Assembly (NCBI RefSeq): GCF_029255285.1
Contig: NZ_JAPUVI010000094.1
Coordinates: 1 to 39,222 of the forward strand
Length of the DNA stretch: 39,222 nucleotides
Reading direction: 5' to 3'
From: Accumulibacter sp.
GTDB taxonomy: Bacteria > Pseudomonadota > Gammaproteobacteria > Burkholderiales > Rhodocyclaceae
The notes beneath the pieces were generated by a model. That model searched no databases and had not been told where the DNA came from. It saw only the letters and a program-made list of their open reading frames with translations. Below, piece by piece: positions 7,490 through 17,064 of the stretch; position 1 is the first letter of the stretch; each line of letters begins with the position of its first letter. Position numbers and translations under genes: made by a program.

Positions 7490-7753
7490 CTATTCGTAGT
7501 GATAGCGGCAGGCGACGATAGCCAGGTTGTCGCCTTCGACCGTATAGACCAGCCGATTCACGTCGTCGATGCGACGTGACCAGAAGCCAGAGAGGTTTTC
7601 GCGTAACGGCTCGGGCTTGCCGATGCCCTCGAAGGGATGGCGCATCGCGTCCTGAATCAGGGCATTGATGCGTTTCAGCGTCTTGCGATCCTGCCCCTGC
7701 CAATACACATAATCCGCCCAAGCGGCGGATGTCCAGCGCAGCCGATCAGGCAT
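7490..7753 (-). CDS. yoeB: YoeB-family toxin (ribosome-dependent mRNA endonuclease)
   Basis: The 87-residue protein has the YoeB/Txe signature throughout: W-A-D-Y-V-Y-W near the N-terminus, D-R-K-T-L-K-R-I-N-A-L-I-Q-D, H-P-F-E-G-I-G-K-P-E-P-L-R, then W-S-R-R-I-D-D-V-N-R-L-V-Y-T-V and the C-terminal C-R-Y-H-Y-E containing the catalytic His-Tyr pair. The acidic, arginine and histidine residues used for mRNA cleavage in the ribosomal A site are present, so it looks functional. It overlaps the antitoxin gene by 8 bp, the usual antitoxin-first arrangement with translational coupling. Confidence 0.95.
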   Translation of the reverse strand: MPDRLRWTSAAWADYVYWQGQDRKTLKRINALIQDAMRHPFEGIGKPEPLRENLSGFWSRRIDDVNRLVYTVEGDNLAIVACRYHYE

Positions 7754-8000
7754 CGACCAGCGCCCGCTCTCGTGCCTTGCCTGAACGCAACTGGCGGATG
7801 GACTTGGCGAGGTGGCTGGCGTTGGCCGGAGTCTTCAACAGATGGACAGTCTCCATCCAACTGTTGAACGTGTCGAGCGACATCACCACTGCATCGGGCG
7901 CGTCGCGGCGGGTGATCACAGCCACGTCCGCGTCCTCGACCACGCGGTCGATGACCTGTTTGAGGTTGTTGCGAGCGTCAGAGAAGTTGATGATCTTCAT
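7746..8000 (-). CDS. yefM: YefM/Phd-family antitoxin
   Basis: The 84-residue product starts M-K-I-I-N-F-S-D-A-R-N-N-L-K-Q-V-I-D-R-V, the Phd/YefM DNA-binding N-terminal fold, followed by V-I-T-R-R-D-A-P-D-A-V-V-M-S-L-D-T-F-N-S-W-M-E-T and a basic, flexible C-terminal part that should wrap the toxin. It neutralises YoeB and, with it, represses the operon. Its ATG lies four bases after the palindromic operator at 8005-8028, so the operator probably overlaps the transcript start. The pair is complete and is one of the few intact genes in the IS-rich area. Confidence 0.94.
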   Translation of the reverse strand: MKIINFSDARNNLKQVIDRVVEDADVAVITRRDAPDAVVMSLDTFNSWMETVHLLKTPANASHLAKSIRQLRSGKARERALVDA

Positions 8001-8004
8001 GGCG

Positions 8005-8028
8005 ACTTGTCCAATAAATTGGACAAGT
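8005..8028. promoter_or_regulatory. Palindromic operator of the yefM-yoeB operon
   Basis: ACTTGTCCAAT (8005-8015) and ATTGGACAAGT (8018-8028) are perfect 11-bp inverted arms around two A residues, immediately upstream of the yefM start. Autoregulation through a palindrome at this position is established for YefM-YoeB systems; the exact core differs from the classic TGTACA. Confidence 0.8.
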
Positions 8029-8065
8029 GTAGCACTGGAATGGCATGGCTGAACAGCTTAACCTG

Positions 8066-8323
8066 TCAATGCTTGCCAGCAGCACGCATGCCAAGCTTCT
8101 GCCGACAACGCGGAGAGTTCTGGCAACCCCAGAAGTCAGGCCATCTGCTGGTGCCCGGAACGTGCCGCATTTCGTCACCGCAGGTCGGGCAGGTCGGCGT
8201 GCGGTAGTCACCATCGGTGGCAAAGGCAAGCAATGCCTGTTGATCGGCATCGGGCAGCAATCGAAACCTCCCATGCTTCAAGCACCCGATCCGAAGCACC
8301 GGGAGTAAAGTTTTGTGCTGCAT
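8066..8323 (-). CDS. Short zinc-ribbon protein (topoisomerase-type C4 finger), probable fragment
   Basis: The 85-residue ORF carries C-P-T-C-G-D-E-M ... W-P-D-F-W-G-C-Q-N-S-P-R-C at about residues 45-74, a four-cysteine zinc ribbon like those at the C-terminus of type IA topoisomerases and of some nuclease-like proteins. The N-terminal 40 residues (C-L-K-H-G-R-F-R-L-L-P-D-A-D-Q-Q) have no clear match. An in-frame stop lies three codons before the ATG, so no longer protein can be read here, and ordinary relatives carry an additional catalytic domain. It is therefore either a stand-alone nucleic-acid-binding finger or the surviving end of a truncated gene. Confidence 0.5.
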   Translation of the reverse strand: MQHKTLLPVLRIGCLKHGRFRLLPDADQQALLAFATDGDYRTPTCPTCGDEMRHVPGTSRWPDFWGCQNSPRCRQKLGMRAAGKH

Positions 8324-8448
8324 GGGGTTCTACCCGCTCCGGCCATCCGTTCTCGCTAGGTTGATGCGTAGGCGGGGCCGGCGGTTGCCATGTCGCCATT
8401 GCATTGGTCGAGCGTGAGTAACCGGCAACTGGCCGACGTCCTTGCTTC

Positions 8449-8900
8449 CTACGTGCGGAAGTTGTAGAGGTCGGAGCGCAAGGGGCTAGCGGCGAAGAGC
8501 GGCTTCCAGAGCCGCGGGGTCAGTTCGAGGACGCGGTTGGCCGGCTGCTGACCGACACGCTGGAAGACATAGACAAGATAGTCGTACGGATCGACCTGGT
8601 GGAGGCGGCAGGTCGCGATGAGGCTGTGCAAGATGCCGAGATACGTGGCGCCGACTTCAGTCCAACAAAAGAGCCCCCTGACCGCCGCCCCATAGGAATG
8701 GGGCGCAGCGCCCGTTCCAGATGGTTGGTGTCGATCGGTACCTCGGGATCGGTCAAATACACCTCCAAGTCCCTATCGTCGTTCCCGTGCGTAGGCCAGG
8801 GCGATGGTCAGCGGGTTGCTGGGCAGAAGCCCCTGGGCGTCGAACTGCCGTCCCAGCCAGACGAAGGAGTCTTCGACCACCGGCTTGGCGTGGATCAGTC
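8449..8900 (-). pseudogene. IS66-family transposase (TnpC) C-terminal remnant
   Basis: Three frame segments in order give the end of IS66 TnpC. The first is V-V-E-D-S-F-V-W-L-G-R-Q-F ... L-L-P-S-N-P-L-T-I-A-L-A-Y-A-R (8900-8790). The second is D-L-E-V-Y-L-T-D-P-E-V-P-I-D-T-N-H-L-E-R-A-L-R-P-I-P-M-G-R-R-S (8768-8675). The third is H-S-L-I-A-T-C-R-L-H-Q-V-D-P-Y-D-Y-L-V-Y-V-F-Q-R-V-G (8628-8550), ending with TAG at 8449-8451. Two frameshifts, near 8785 and 8672, separate them. About 300 N-terminal residues, including most of the catalytic core, are missing, and the sequence breaks off where the IS256 fragment begins. The element is dead. Confidence 0.88.
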
Positions 8901-8904
8901 GATA

Positions 8905-9735
8905 ACGAACGGCGCTTGGATGCCGACGCCCCCTTTGTGCTGGTCGATGCTCTGTTCATCCAGAGTCGGCAGGAAGGATCGCGTCGTGATGCGCACCGTC
9001 CTCACGGTCAGCGGCGTGCGTGCTGACGGCAAGCGCGAGATTCTCGGCGTGAAGATCGGCGACAGCGAGAGCTTTGCCACCTGGGACGAGACCTTCCGCT
9101 GGCTCAGGGGCCACGGACTCAAGGGTGAGGGCTTCATGGTCTCGGATCAACATGGTGGTTTGCGTGAGGCTGTCGCCAAGCACTTTCACGACGCGACCTG
9201 GCAGCGTTGCCAGGTTCATTTGATGCGCAACATTCTCGGCCGTTGCGGATCGAAGATCCGTGCCGAAGTAGCGGCGGCCGCCAAGCGGGCCTTCCGGGCG
9301 GCTAATCTGCCGGAAGCAAGACGACGGCTTGACGAGTTTGGCGAGCGCTTTGCCAAGACGGCACCCAAGGCGGTGGCCTGTCTCGAAGCCGGGTTCGATG
9401 ATGCCATGGTGGTCATGGCGCTGCCGGAAAAGTACCGCAAGCGTCTGCGTACCACCAATATGCCGGAGCGCCTGAACGAGGAAATTCGACGACGGGAGCG
9501 GGTGATCCGCCTCTTGCCTAACGACGAATCGGTACTGCGGCTGACCGGCGCCTTGGTCGCCGAACAGAAGGAAGTTTGGCAGGAGCGTGTGTCTCTGGAC
9601 ATGCAGGAGTATCACGAATGGGCGGCGGCGTGCGTCGCCGCCGGAGAGGGCAACAACGTTGTTGCCCTCTCCGGCTGAAAACCAATCGGCATTGACCGGC
9701 TCAAGGCAAATTTACAGCAGATTTCGGACTTGACT
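8905..9735 (+). pseudogene. IS256-family (mutator-type) transposase, 5'-truncated
   Basis: The frame ending at 9678 matches the C-terminal two-thirds of IS256 transposases: V-S-G-V-R-A-D-G-K-R-E-I-L-G, V-S-D-Q-H-G-G-L-R-E-A-V, W-Q-R-C-Q-V-H-L-M-R-N, and N-M-x-E-R-L-N-E-E-I-R-R-R-x-R-V-I-R. An upstream segment, R-L-D-A-D-A-P-F-V-L-V-D-A-L-F-I, is one frame away, with an extra base near 8977. The first catalytic Asp (V-D-A), the second (S-D-Q) and the Glu (N-E-E) all survive, but the DNA-binding N-terminus (about 150 residues) is absent. After the stop, TTTACAGCAGATTTCGGACTTGAC near 9710-9735 resembles an IS256-type right end. The left boundary is the junction with the IS66 remnant. The coding part ends in a 36-bp palindrome. 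Confidence 0.85.
9640..9675. repeat. 36-bp perfect palindrome at the end of the IS256 reading frame
   Basis: Bases 9640-9657 (GCCGGAGAGGGCAACAAC) are the exact reverse complement of 9658-9675, with no spacer. The palindrome encodes the last twelve residues of the open frame and is followed directly by the TGA. It could form an 18-bp cruciform or a strong RNA hairpin. Confidence 0.95.
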
Positions 9736-9771
9736 TGATCCGGCCCAATAGGCTGGATTACCATTTGCGAC

Positions 9772-10692
9772 ATGCCAGCCACATTAGACAACCAACTCGT
9801 CGTTGCCCTGTCTGCCCGCGCCCTGTTCGATTTCGAGGAAGAAAATCAGGTATTCGAGGCACAGGACGACACCGCATATATGCAGCTTCAGCTTTCACGG
9901 CTGGATCGCGCAGCAAAGCCCGGGTGCGCCTTCCCGTTGGTCAAGAAATTGCTTGCACTGAACACTGCCGGAGAGCAGCACGTAGAAGTCATCATCGTTT
10001 CCAGAAACGACCCAGTTTCCGGATTGCGCGTATTCCGATCGGCAGATCATCACGGACTTGGCGTGACCCGGGGAGTATTTACGAGGGGCAGACCTGCCTA
10101 TCGTTACCTTACTCCGCTCGGTGCCAATCTGTTTCTCTCGGCTCACGAAGAGGACGTAAGGAACGCCTTACAGGCTGGCTACCCGGCTGCGCGGGTATTT
10201 GCCCAATCGGCCATAGAGGCCGACCGCCATCCACACGAAATCCGGATTGCCTTCGACGGCGACGCGGTATTGTTCTCGGATGAGGCCGAGCGCGTATATC
10301 AGAGCCAAGGATTGCCGGCATTCACCGAACATGAACGGAGCAAGGCATTTCAGCCGTTGCCCCCCGGCCCATTCAAACCGCTGCTCGACGCCATTCACAA
10401 ACTGCAGTTGGCCACGGCGACCGATAGCCCCATCAAAATCAGGACGGCCTTGGTCACGGCAAGAAGTGCCCCCGCCCATGAACGAGCGATACGAACGCTA
10501 ATGGGCTGGAATATCAGCGTCGATGAGGCGATGTTCCTTGGTGGGCTGGAGAAAGGGCCATTCCTGAAGGAATTCGAGCCCGACTTCTTCTTCGACGACC
10601 AAACCCGGCATTGTCAGTCAGCGGCTTTTGCTGGCCCAGTCGGCCACGTTGTTAGCGGCGTAACCAACGAACTATCAGTCACAGCAGAATAG
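9772..10692 (+). CDS. Cytosolic 5'-nucleotidase (NT5C1-like)
   Basis: The 306-residue protein matches the cytosolic 5'-nucleotidase 1 family (Pfam 5-nucleotidase, PF06189), which removes phosphate from nucleoside monophosphates in the cytoplasm. Visible features are L-V-V-A-L-S-A-R-A-L-F-D-F at the N-terminus, F-P-L-V-K-K-L-L-A-L-N, V-E-V-I-I-V-S-R-N-D-P-V-S-G-L-R-V, F-L-S-A-H-E-E-D-V, R-I-A-F-D-G-D-A-V-L-F-S-D-E-A-E near 160-175, and E-F-E-P-D-F-F-F-D-D-Q near the C-terminus, which supplies the acidic metal ligands of this HAD-like fold. Length and start are normal. Its upstream region is the right end of the IS256 remnant, so its native promoter may have been replaced. The downstream neighbour is tRNA-Ser on the other strand. 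Confidence 0.88.
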   Translation: MPATLDNQLVVALSARALFDFEEENQVFEAQDDTAYMQLQLSRLDRAAKPGCAFPLVKKLLALNTAGEQHVEVIIVSRNDPVSGLRVFRSADHHGLGVTRGVFTRGRPAYRYLTPLGANLFLSAHEEDVRNALQAGYPAARVFAQSAIEADRHPHEIRIAFDGDAVLFSDEAERVYQSQGLPAFTEHERSKAFQPLPPGPFKPLLDAIHKLQLATATDSPIKIRTALVTARSAPAHERAIRTLMGWNISVDEAMFLGGLEKGPFLKEFEPDFFFDDQTRHCQSAAFAGPVGHVVSGVTNELSVTAE

Positions 10693-10750
10693 CATCACGC
10701 CGTCTCACTACATCCCACCGAGAATGATGGGCCAGGTGATGGGTGGAAAT

Positions 10751-10772
10751 GAAAAACGGCCCGAAAAGGGCC
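10751..10772 (-). terminator. Rho-independent terminator of tRNA-Ser
   Basis: On the minus strand, the stem GGCCC/GGGCC (10768-10772 with 10758-10762) and a five-base TTTTC loop are followed by GTTTTTC, 16 bases beyond the CCA end of tRNA-Ser. Confidence 0.85.
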
Positions 10773-10786
10773 ATCGTTCAAGGTGC

Positions 10787-10878
<92 letters not shown>

Positions 10879-10961
10879 GCAGGCGCAGAATGTTAGCACA
10901 AGTCACGCTGCCATGGGCTCGCCGCGTGCCCTTTCGCTCGCCACCGAAGCCTTGCCTGGAC

Positions 10962-12251
<1,290 letters not shown>

Positions 12252-12354
12252 TCACTTCCTGAGTTGGCGCTCGCGCGGCGAGCCGCAAAGGGTAGCCATT
12301 CCCAACGGCAGGCCGCCGCACGGGCTCACGGTGCCAGCGGTGATGATGTTCTGG

Positions 12355-13671
12355 CTAGTTCTTCTTTCGACTTGCAAGGCGATCAAGCTCGCGCAACTGC
12401 GCCAGCTTTTCGCCAATCCGAATCTCGAGGCCACGTGCTACCGGCCGGTACCATTCGACCGTCGTCATGCCGTCGGGAAAGTAGGTCTCGCCGGCCGCGT
12501 AGCCGTCGGGCTCGTCGTGCGCGTGACGATAGTCCTTACCATAACCGAGGTCGCGCATGAGCCGCGTCGGCGCGTTGCGCAGATGAACCGGTACCGGCCG
12601 GGATCCGTCAGCGGCGATGAAGCGGCGCGCCGCATTATACGCCAGGTAGGCGGCATTCGATTTGGCCGCCAGCGCGAGGTAGAGCACCGCTTCGGCAAGC
12701 GCGAGTTCGCCTTCGGGCGAGCCAAGACGCTCATAGGTCTCGGCAGCGTCGAGGGCCAGGCGCGCGGCGCGCGGGTCGGCCAGACCAATGTCCTCCCAGG
12801 CCATGCGGACGATGCGGCGCGCCAGGTAACGCGGGTCGGCGCCGCCGTCGAGCATGCGACAAAACCAGTACAGCGCGGCGTCGGGGGACGAGCCACGAAC
12901 AGCCTTGTGCAAGGCCGAAATCTGGTCGTAGAAGGCGTCCCCACCCTTGTCGAAACGGCGCAGGCCCGGCGCCAGCGCTTGGTCGACGAAGGCGCCGTCA
13001 ATCGTTTCGGCGTGCACATTGGCCGCCGCCGTACCGACCTGTTCGAGCAGATTGAGCAGACGCCGTGCGTCGCCGTCGGCCAGATCGATCAGTCGCGAGC
13101 GCGCGGCGGCGTCGAAAACGAGGCCCGGCAAGGCCAGCCGGCAGGCACGCTCGAACAACTGCCCCAGTTCGTCGCCCGAGAGCGGTTGCAGCACGTACAC
13201 CGCAGCTCGTGAAAGCAGCGCCGAATTGACCTCGAACGAAGGATTCTCCGTTGTCGCCCCAACCAAAGTCAGCAGTCCGCCTTCGACATAAGGGAGAAAG
13301 GCATCCTGCTGAGCCTTGTTGAAGCGATGCACCTCGTCGACGAAAAGGATGGTCCGCCGGCCAGTGCGCGCGCGCGTCGCCTCCGCGTGCGCCACGGCCT
13401 CGCGAATGTCCTTGACGCCAGAAAAGACGGCGGAAAGCGCCACGAACTCGGCGTCGAAAGCCTCCGCCATCAAGCGCGCCAGCGTCGTTTTGCCGACCCC
13501 CGGCGGTCCCCAGAGAATCATGCTATGCGGCTGACCGGAGTGAAACGCCGTGGCCAGCGGTTTGCCTGGGGCAAGCAGATGCGATTGGCCAATTACCTCG
13601 GCCAGCGTTCTCGGCCGTAGACGCTCCGCAAGGGGAGCGCCTGGCGGCTCTTCAGGCGCCCGGGTGGCCAT
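12355..13671 (-). CDS. rarA: Replication-associated recombination protein A (AAA+ ATPase)
   Basis: The 438-residue RarA/MgsA (WRNIP1 family) is a clamp-loader-like AAA+ ATPase that acts at stalled replication forks. It has [16 protein letters not shown] at the start, Walker A G-P-P-G-V-G-K-T (55-62), Walker [13 protein letters not shown] near 105, sensor 1 [13 protein letters not shown], and the C-terminal tetramerisation part (Y-W[17 protein letters not shown], [10 protein letters not shown]). Full length, no breaks. It is probably transcribed with serS. Confidence 0.97.
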   Translation of the reverse strand: MATRAPEEPPGAPLAERLRPRTLAEVIGQSHLLAPGKPLATAFHSGQPHSMILWGPPGVGKTTLARLMAEAFDAEFVALSAVFSGVKDIREAVAHAEATRARTGRRTILFVDEVHRFNKAQQDAFLPYVEGGLLTLVGATTENPSFEVNSALLSRAAVYVLQPLSGDELGQLFERACRLALPGLVFDAAARSRLIDLADGDARRLLNLLEQVGTAAANVHAETIDGAFVDQALAPGLRRFDKGGDAFYDQISALHKAVRGSSPDAALYWFCRMLDGGADPRYLARRIVRMAWEDIGLADPRAARLALDAAETYERLGSPEGELALAEAVLYLALAAKSNAAYLAYNAARRFIAADGSRPVPVHLRNAPTRLMRDLGYGKDYRHAHDEPDGYAAGETYFPDGMTTVEWYRPVARGLEIRIGEKLAQLRELDRLASRKKN

Positions 13672-13755
13672 TGGTCAGCCTCGCAGGGACATCACCGAGC
13701 TTCGGACTGGGTGCGATTGCCCGGTCCATTTTCTTGCGTGGCGTAGCACGGCCGA

Positions 13756-15153
13756 CTACACACCGGGCTTGAAGGCGTCGAGGACCGACTGTTCGAGTTC
13801 GCTGAAGGCATCACTGACGTAGCGGCTCAAACGCTCGAGGTTGGGCAGTTCCTGAGTCGCGATCAGTCCAAAAAAGAGTTGCCCGGCATAGCTGAACAGC
13901 GTGATGTTGAGCAGATTGCCGGGCGGCAGCGTACTGATCGGGTGCAGTTCCTCGATCCTTGCGCCCTTGACGTACAGGTACTCGCTCGGCCCCGGAACGT
14001 TCGACACCAGCGTATTGCCGGTCGGCGGCAAACGGTTGCTCAGATTCAGCTTCTCGGTCAGCAGCCCGACCAGCGAGGTAAGCACCGTATAGGACTCGAT
14101 CGCCTCCGGTGCGACGCTGTCGATCATCGAGCGGACATTGCGCAACGAAAAGCCGATGTTGCGCAAGCGGACATACGGGTCGTCGGTGGGCGGCGAGAGT
14201 TCGACCTGGACGAAGCCGATCTTGTTGCCCGCCCCCTGCTCACCCTCCTTGCGCAGGTTGACCGGCATCTGGATCGTGATCGGCCTTTTCAGGTCGACGC
14301 CCTCGTCGCGCAGATAGCGGTGCAGTGCGCCGTCGAGACAGGTCAGGGCGACATGATTCAACGTCGACCGCGTCCGCGTGCGGATTCCGTTGACTCTCTC
14401 CATGGCCACGCCGGACGTCGCAAACTGGCGACCGGCCGTCACCTGCCCGGTGAGCGGCGTGTTGCCATCCGCCACGAAGGGCAGCGAAATGGCGTTCTTG
14501 GTGAGCTTCACGCTTTCCAGAAGCAGCATCGCGGCCAGGCGCCCGACCCCCAGCGCGAGCTTGCCGGCGCCGCTGAGCTCAGCAAGCAGTGACTGCGCCA
14601 TCTTTTCCTGGCGCCGCTTCTCCTGGCGCTCGCCACGCAGGTGTGGAATCGACCACAGCGGCCGGAGTTCGACGTCCGACGCCGAGCGGGACAAGGAATC
14701 CGCTGCCCAGCGCATCATCGTCACGCCGTCCGCACAGGCGTGGTGCATCTTGAGATACAAGGCAAAACGCGCTTCGCTGAGGCCGTCGACGACATGCAGT
14801 TCCCACAGTGGCCGCGAGCGGTCGAGCATCGGTTGGTGCAGCGTCGACGCCAGTTGGTAGAGCTCCCGCCGACCATTTTTCCCGCGCGCCATGCGGTGAT
14901 AGAAAACATGCTGGGTGAGGTCCACCGCTTCCGCTTCCCGCCACTCCGGCATCCCGGTAAGCGAAAAATGGATCACGCGATTGAACGGTGCGACGACGTC
15001 GGCATGAGTCAGGAACTCCCGGTAGAGATCATCGACAAAAGCGGCATTCGTACGTGATGGCCGCTTGCAGATCATCAGTCCGCCCACGTGTTTCGGGCTG
15101 GCCTCCGACTCGGCGATAAAGAAGCCCAGATCGAGCAAGGACAGCTTGTGCAT
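13756..15153 (-). CDS. WS/DGAT-family O-acyltransferase
   Basis: The 465-residue protein matches bifunctional wax ester synthase/diacylglycerol acyltransferases, which transfer acyl-CoA to long-chain alcohols or diacylglycerol to make neutral storage lipids at the inner membrane. The catalytic H-H-x-x-x-D-G motif is present (H137-H-A-C-A-D-G143), with L-S-L-L-D near the N-terminus, R-P-L-W-E-L-H-V-V-D-G, and the late N-V-P-G-P block. I chose the ATG at 15151-15153: GGAAGGGGATCAC precedes it and M-H-K-L-S-L-L-D-L-G-F-F is the family's usual start; the open frame upstream is not conserved in character. The gene is divergent from a phasin, linking two storage functions. The exact acceptor substrate cannot be told from sequence. 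Confidence 0.9.
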   Translation of the reverse strand: MHKLSLLDLGFFIAESEASPKHVGGLMICKRPSRTNAAFVDDLYREFLTHADVVAPFNRVIHFSLTGMPEWREAEAVDLTQHVFYHRMARGKNGRRELYQLASTLHQPMLDRSRPLWELHVVDGLSEARFALYLKMHHACADGVTMMRWAADSLSRSASDVELRPLWSIPHLRGERQEKRRQEKMAQSLLAELSGAGKLALGVGRLAAMLLLESVKLTKNAISLPFVADGNTPLTGQVTAGRQFATSGVAMERVNGIRTRTRSTLNHVALTCLDGALHRYLRDEGVDLKRPITIQMPVNLRKEGEQGAGNKIGFVQVELSPPTDDPYVRLRNIGFSLRNVRSMIDSVAPEAIESYTVLTSLVGLLTEKLNLSNRLPPTGNTLVSNVPGPSEYLYVKGARIEELHPISTLPPGNLLNITLFSYAGQLFFGLIATQELPNLERLSRYVSDAFSELEQSVLDAFKPGV

Positions 15154-15455
15154 GTGATCCCCTTCCGTGTGATGCGAGGGCAGTAGTCGCCTGTTGTGCA
15201 AACGCTCGCCGTCCCCGAAAGCGCGCCGAGACGACTGTGAAGCGCGACCCGCTCGGTGCTCTCGCGCACCTTGAGCGGGCAAAGGCGAGCCTGCCGTAAT
15301 ACCGCCAAGGATACAGCATCAGAACTCGTCCGCTTTAGACGAAAACACCCAGGCGTTTGGTGTGCTCCCTCTAAGGCTTGCCGCTAGACTCGCTCCCGGT
15401 GACTGCAGTGGCAGTCGCACAAACCTTCTGACTCAGTCGAACAAAGGAGAAACAG
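15154..15455. other. Divergent intergenic region, acyltransferase / phasin
   Basis: About 300 bases between the two divergent starts. It must hold both promoters, but I see no -35/-10 pair that stands out, no palindromic operator and no small gene. The only clear signals are the two ribosome sites at its edges. Confidence 0.4.
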
Positions 15456-15917
15456 ATGAGCAAGACCTTGACGGTATTGGCCGATCGCGTCGCTAGCGAA
15501 CAGGTCCTGGCAAGCGCCCGCGAAACGGCACGACAAATGTGGCTCTTTGGTCTTGGCGCCTATTCGCTTGCCACCCGGAGCAGCGCCCAGGCCTTCGCGA
15601 CCCTGGTGCGTGAAGGCAAAGCGTTCAGCCCGAAGGCGCGGCAGCAGATCGCGGAGAAATCCGCCGAACTGAAGAGCGGCGCCAAGACGACTATCGAGCG
15701 CGGCGAGCAGCTATTCCGGGAGCGCTTCGTCCGACCGCTTGATTACCTTGCGCCGGCCAGCCGGCGCGACGTCGACGAGCTGTCGATGCGCGTTCGGCAA
15801 CTGGCGACCGAGGTGCAGCGCTTGGCCGGTAGCGCGGCGAAACCACCGGTGCCGTCCGAACCCGTGATCGAAACAGCGGCGACGGACAGTTCTCAGGTGG
15901 TCGAAACCGCTGCCTGA
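15456..15917 (+). CDS. Phasin family protein (PHA granule-associated, PhaF/PhaI-like)
   Basis: This is a 153-residue protein of the poly(3-hydroxyalkanoate) granule-associated type (PF05597). It has an amphipathic helical N-terminal half (A-R-Q-M-W-L-F-G-L-G-A-Y-S-L-A, typical W-L-A-G-L-G-A-Y family pattern), F-A-T-L-V-R-E-G-K-A-F, a basic central stretch, a short coiled coil V-D-E-L-S-M-R-V-R-Q-L-A-T-E-V-Q-R-L and a Pro/Ala/Thr-rich tail. Phasins coat polyester granules and set their number and size. An AAAGGAGA ribosome site precedes the ATG. The full-length PhaF histone-like AAKP tail is missing, so it is nearer the short PhaI form. It lies divergent from the acyltransferase; no phaC synthase is nearby. 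Confidence 0.88.
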   Translation: MSKTLTVLADRVASEQVLASARETARQMWLFGLGAYSLATRSSAQAFATLVREGKAFSPKARQQIAEKSAELKSGAKTTIERGEQLFRERFVRPLDYLAPASRRDVDELSMRVRQLATEVQRLAGSAAKPPVPSEPVIETAATDSSQVVETAA

Positions 15918-15992
15918 CGAAGCGGCGTTCTTGCTCTGGCGGCGGGTCGGCCAGTCGCTCGCCGGATGCGGCGCCGATCGGCCGGCGGCATC

Positions 15993-16949
15993 CTATTCCT
16001 CCCGCACTTTCGCCGCCTCGCCAAGCAACCAGCGGCGAAAGGCGCTGACCACGGGACGATCGGCGACCGCCTCGGGAACGACCAAATAGTAAGCCTCGGT
16101 CCGGCGGATGAGGATGTCGAACGGCATTACCAGTCGACCGGCGAGCACCTCGGCTTCGACCAGAGGCTTCGATGCCAGGGCAACCCCAACACCGTCGATG
16201 GCCGCCGAGAGAACCAGTCCGGGATCGCTGAAGTGGGTGCCGGCGTCGGGATCGACGCCGCTTACCCCGGCGACCTGCAGCCACTCCGCCCAATTCGGGC
16301 GATCCATCAGTTCCATGACCGACTCGTCATGCAGCAGATGGTGCCGGCGCAGGTCGGCTGGCACGTTCAGCGGTCGCATCCCGAACAGCAGGCGTGGACT
16401 GCAAACCAGCGTGTAGACCGGAGCGAACAGACGATCGACGCGACAAGCATCGTAATGGCCACGACCGAAACGGATGGAGAGTTCGGTTTCGTCGTCACGC
16501 ACGTCGATCCCTTCGAGACCCGATACGCCGGACGCATCGCGGCCATCGATGGTTTCCAGCGACGAAGCCAGATGCAACTCGACCTCCGGATGCGAGGCTG
16601 TGAACTTCTCGAGATGGCGGATCAGCCAACGGGTCAGGAAAGCTGGTGGCGAGGTGACGAGAAGGCGGCCACCTGCCTGATGCTCTCGGGTGCTCTCGAT
16701 CGCGGCGGCGAAGCATTCCAGACCGTCGCGGACCTTCGGCAACATCGCCCGACCTTCGCGCGTCAGTTCGAGAGCCCGCGTCAACCTGTGAAAGAGCGGG
16801 AAGCCCAGGTAGTCCTCCAGGCCTCGAATCTGGTGACTGACGGCGGTCGGTGTCACCGACAGCTCGTCGCTGGCCTCCTTGAAACTCAGATGGCGAGCGG
16901 CCGCTTCGAAGGTACGCAGCGCATTCAGCGGGGGCAGGCGATAGGTCAT
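15993..16949 (-). CDS. LysR-family transcriptional regulator, GcvA-like
   Basis: The 318-residue protein starts M-T-Y-R-L-P-P-L-N-A-L-R-T-F-E-A-A-A-R-H-L-S-F-K-E-A-S-D-E-L, the conserved GcvA-subgroup opening, with the winged helix-turn-helix (residues 9-68: L-S-V-T-P-T-A-V-S-H-Q-I-R-G-L-E) and a LysR substrate-binding domain from about 95 (G-R-L-L-V-T-S-P-P-A-F-L-T-R-W-L, then G-V-A-L-A-S-K-P-L-V-E). GcvA controls glycine cleavage in enteric bacteria, but this subgroup is broad and no gcv gene is nearby, so the target is not known. It is divergent from the small gene at 17065, with a candidate LysR box at 16955-16967. Confidence 0.9.
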   Translation of the reverse strand: MTYRLPPLNALRTFEAAARHLSFKEASDELSVTPTAVSHQIRGLEDYLGFPLFHRLTRALELTREGRAMLPKVRDGLECFAAAIESTREHQAGGRLLVTSPPAFLTRWLIRHLEKFTASHPEVELHLASSLETIDGRDASGVSGLEGIDVRDDETELSIRFGRGHYDACRVDRLFAPVYTLVCSPRLLFGMRPLNVPADLRRHHLLHDESVMELMDRPNWAEWLQVAGVSGVDPDAGTHFSDPGLVLSAAIDGVGVALASKPLVEAEVLAGRLVMPFDILIRRTEAYYLVVPEAVADRPVVSAFRRWLLGEAAKVREE

Positions 16950-16954
16950 ATGGC

Positions 16955-16967
16955 TGAGATTTTCTCA
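16955..16967. promoter_or_regulatory. Candidate LysR box TGAGA-N3-TCTCA
   Basis: A perfect 5-bp inverted repeat containing the T-N11-A pattern recognised by LysR regulators lies six bases upstream of the LysR start and faces the divergent small gene. Confidence 0.45.
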
Positions 16968-17064
16968 CGCATCGGCTGACATTTCATCGTTTGCCGACAC
17001 GCTTGCGAAGAAATACAGTGACAGTGATCTCTCGCCAGTCGAGAACAACACAAGGAACAGAGCA

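Noticed and set aside
9735-10283. Alternative 182-codon frame on the plus strand over the 5'-nucleotidase
   Set aside because: Arg/Ser-rich out-of-frame translation; the 9772 frame has clear family motifs.
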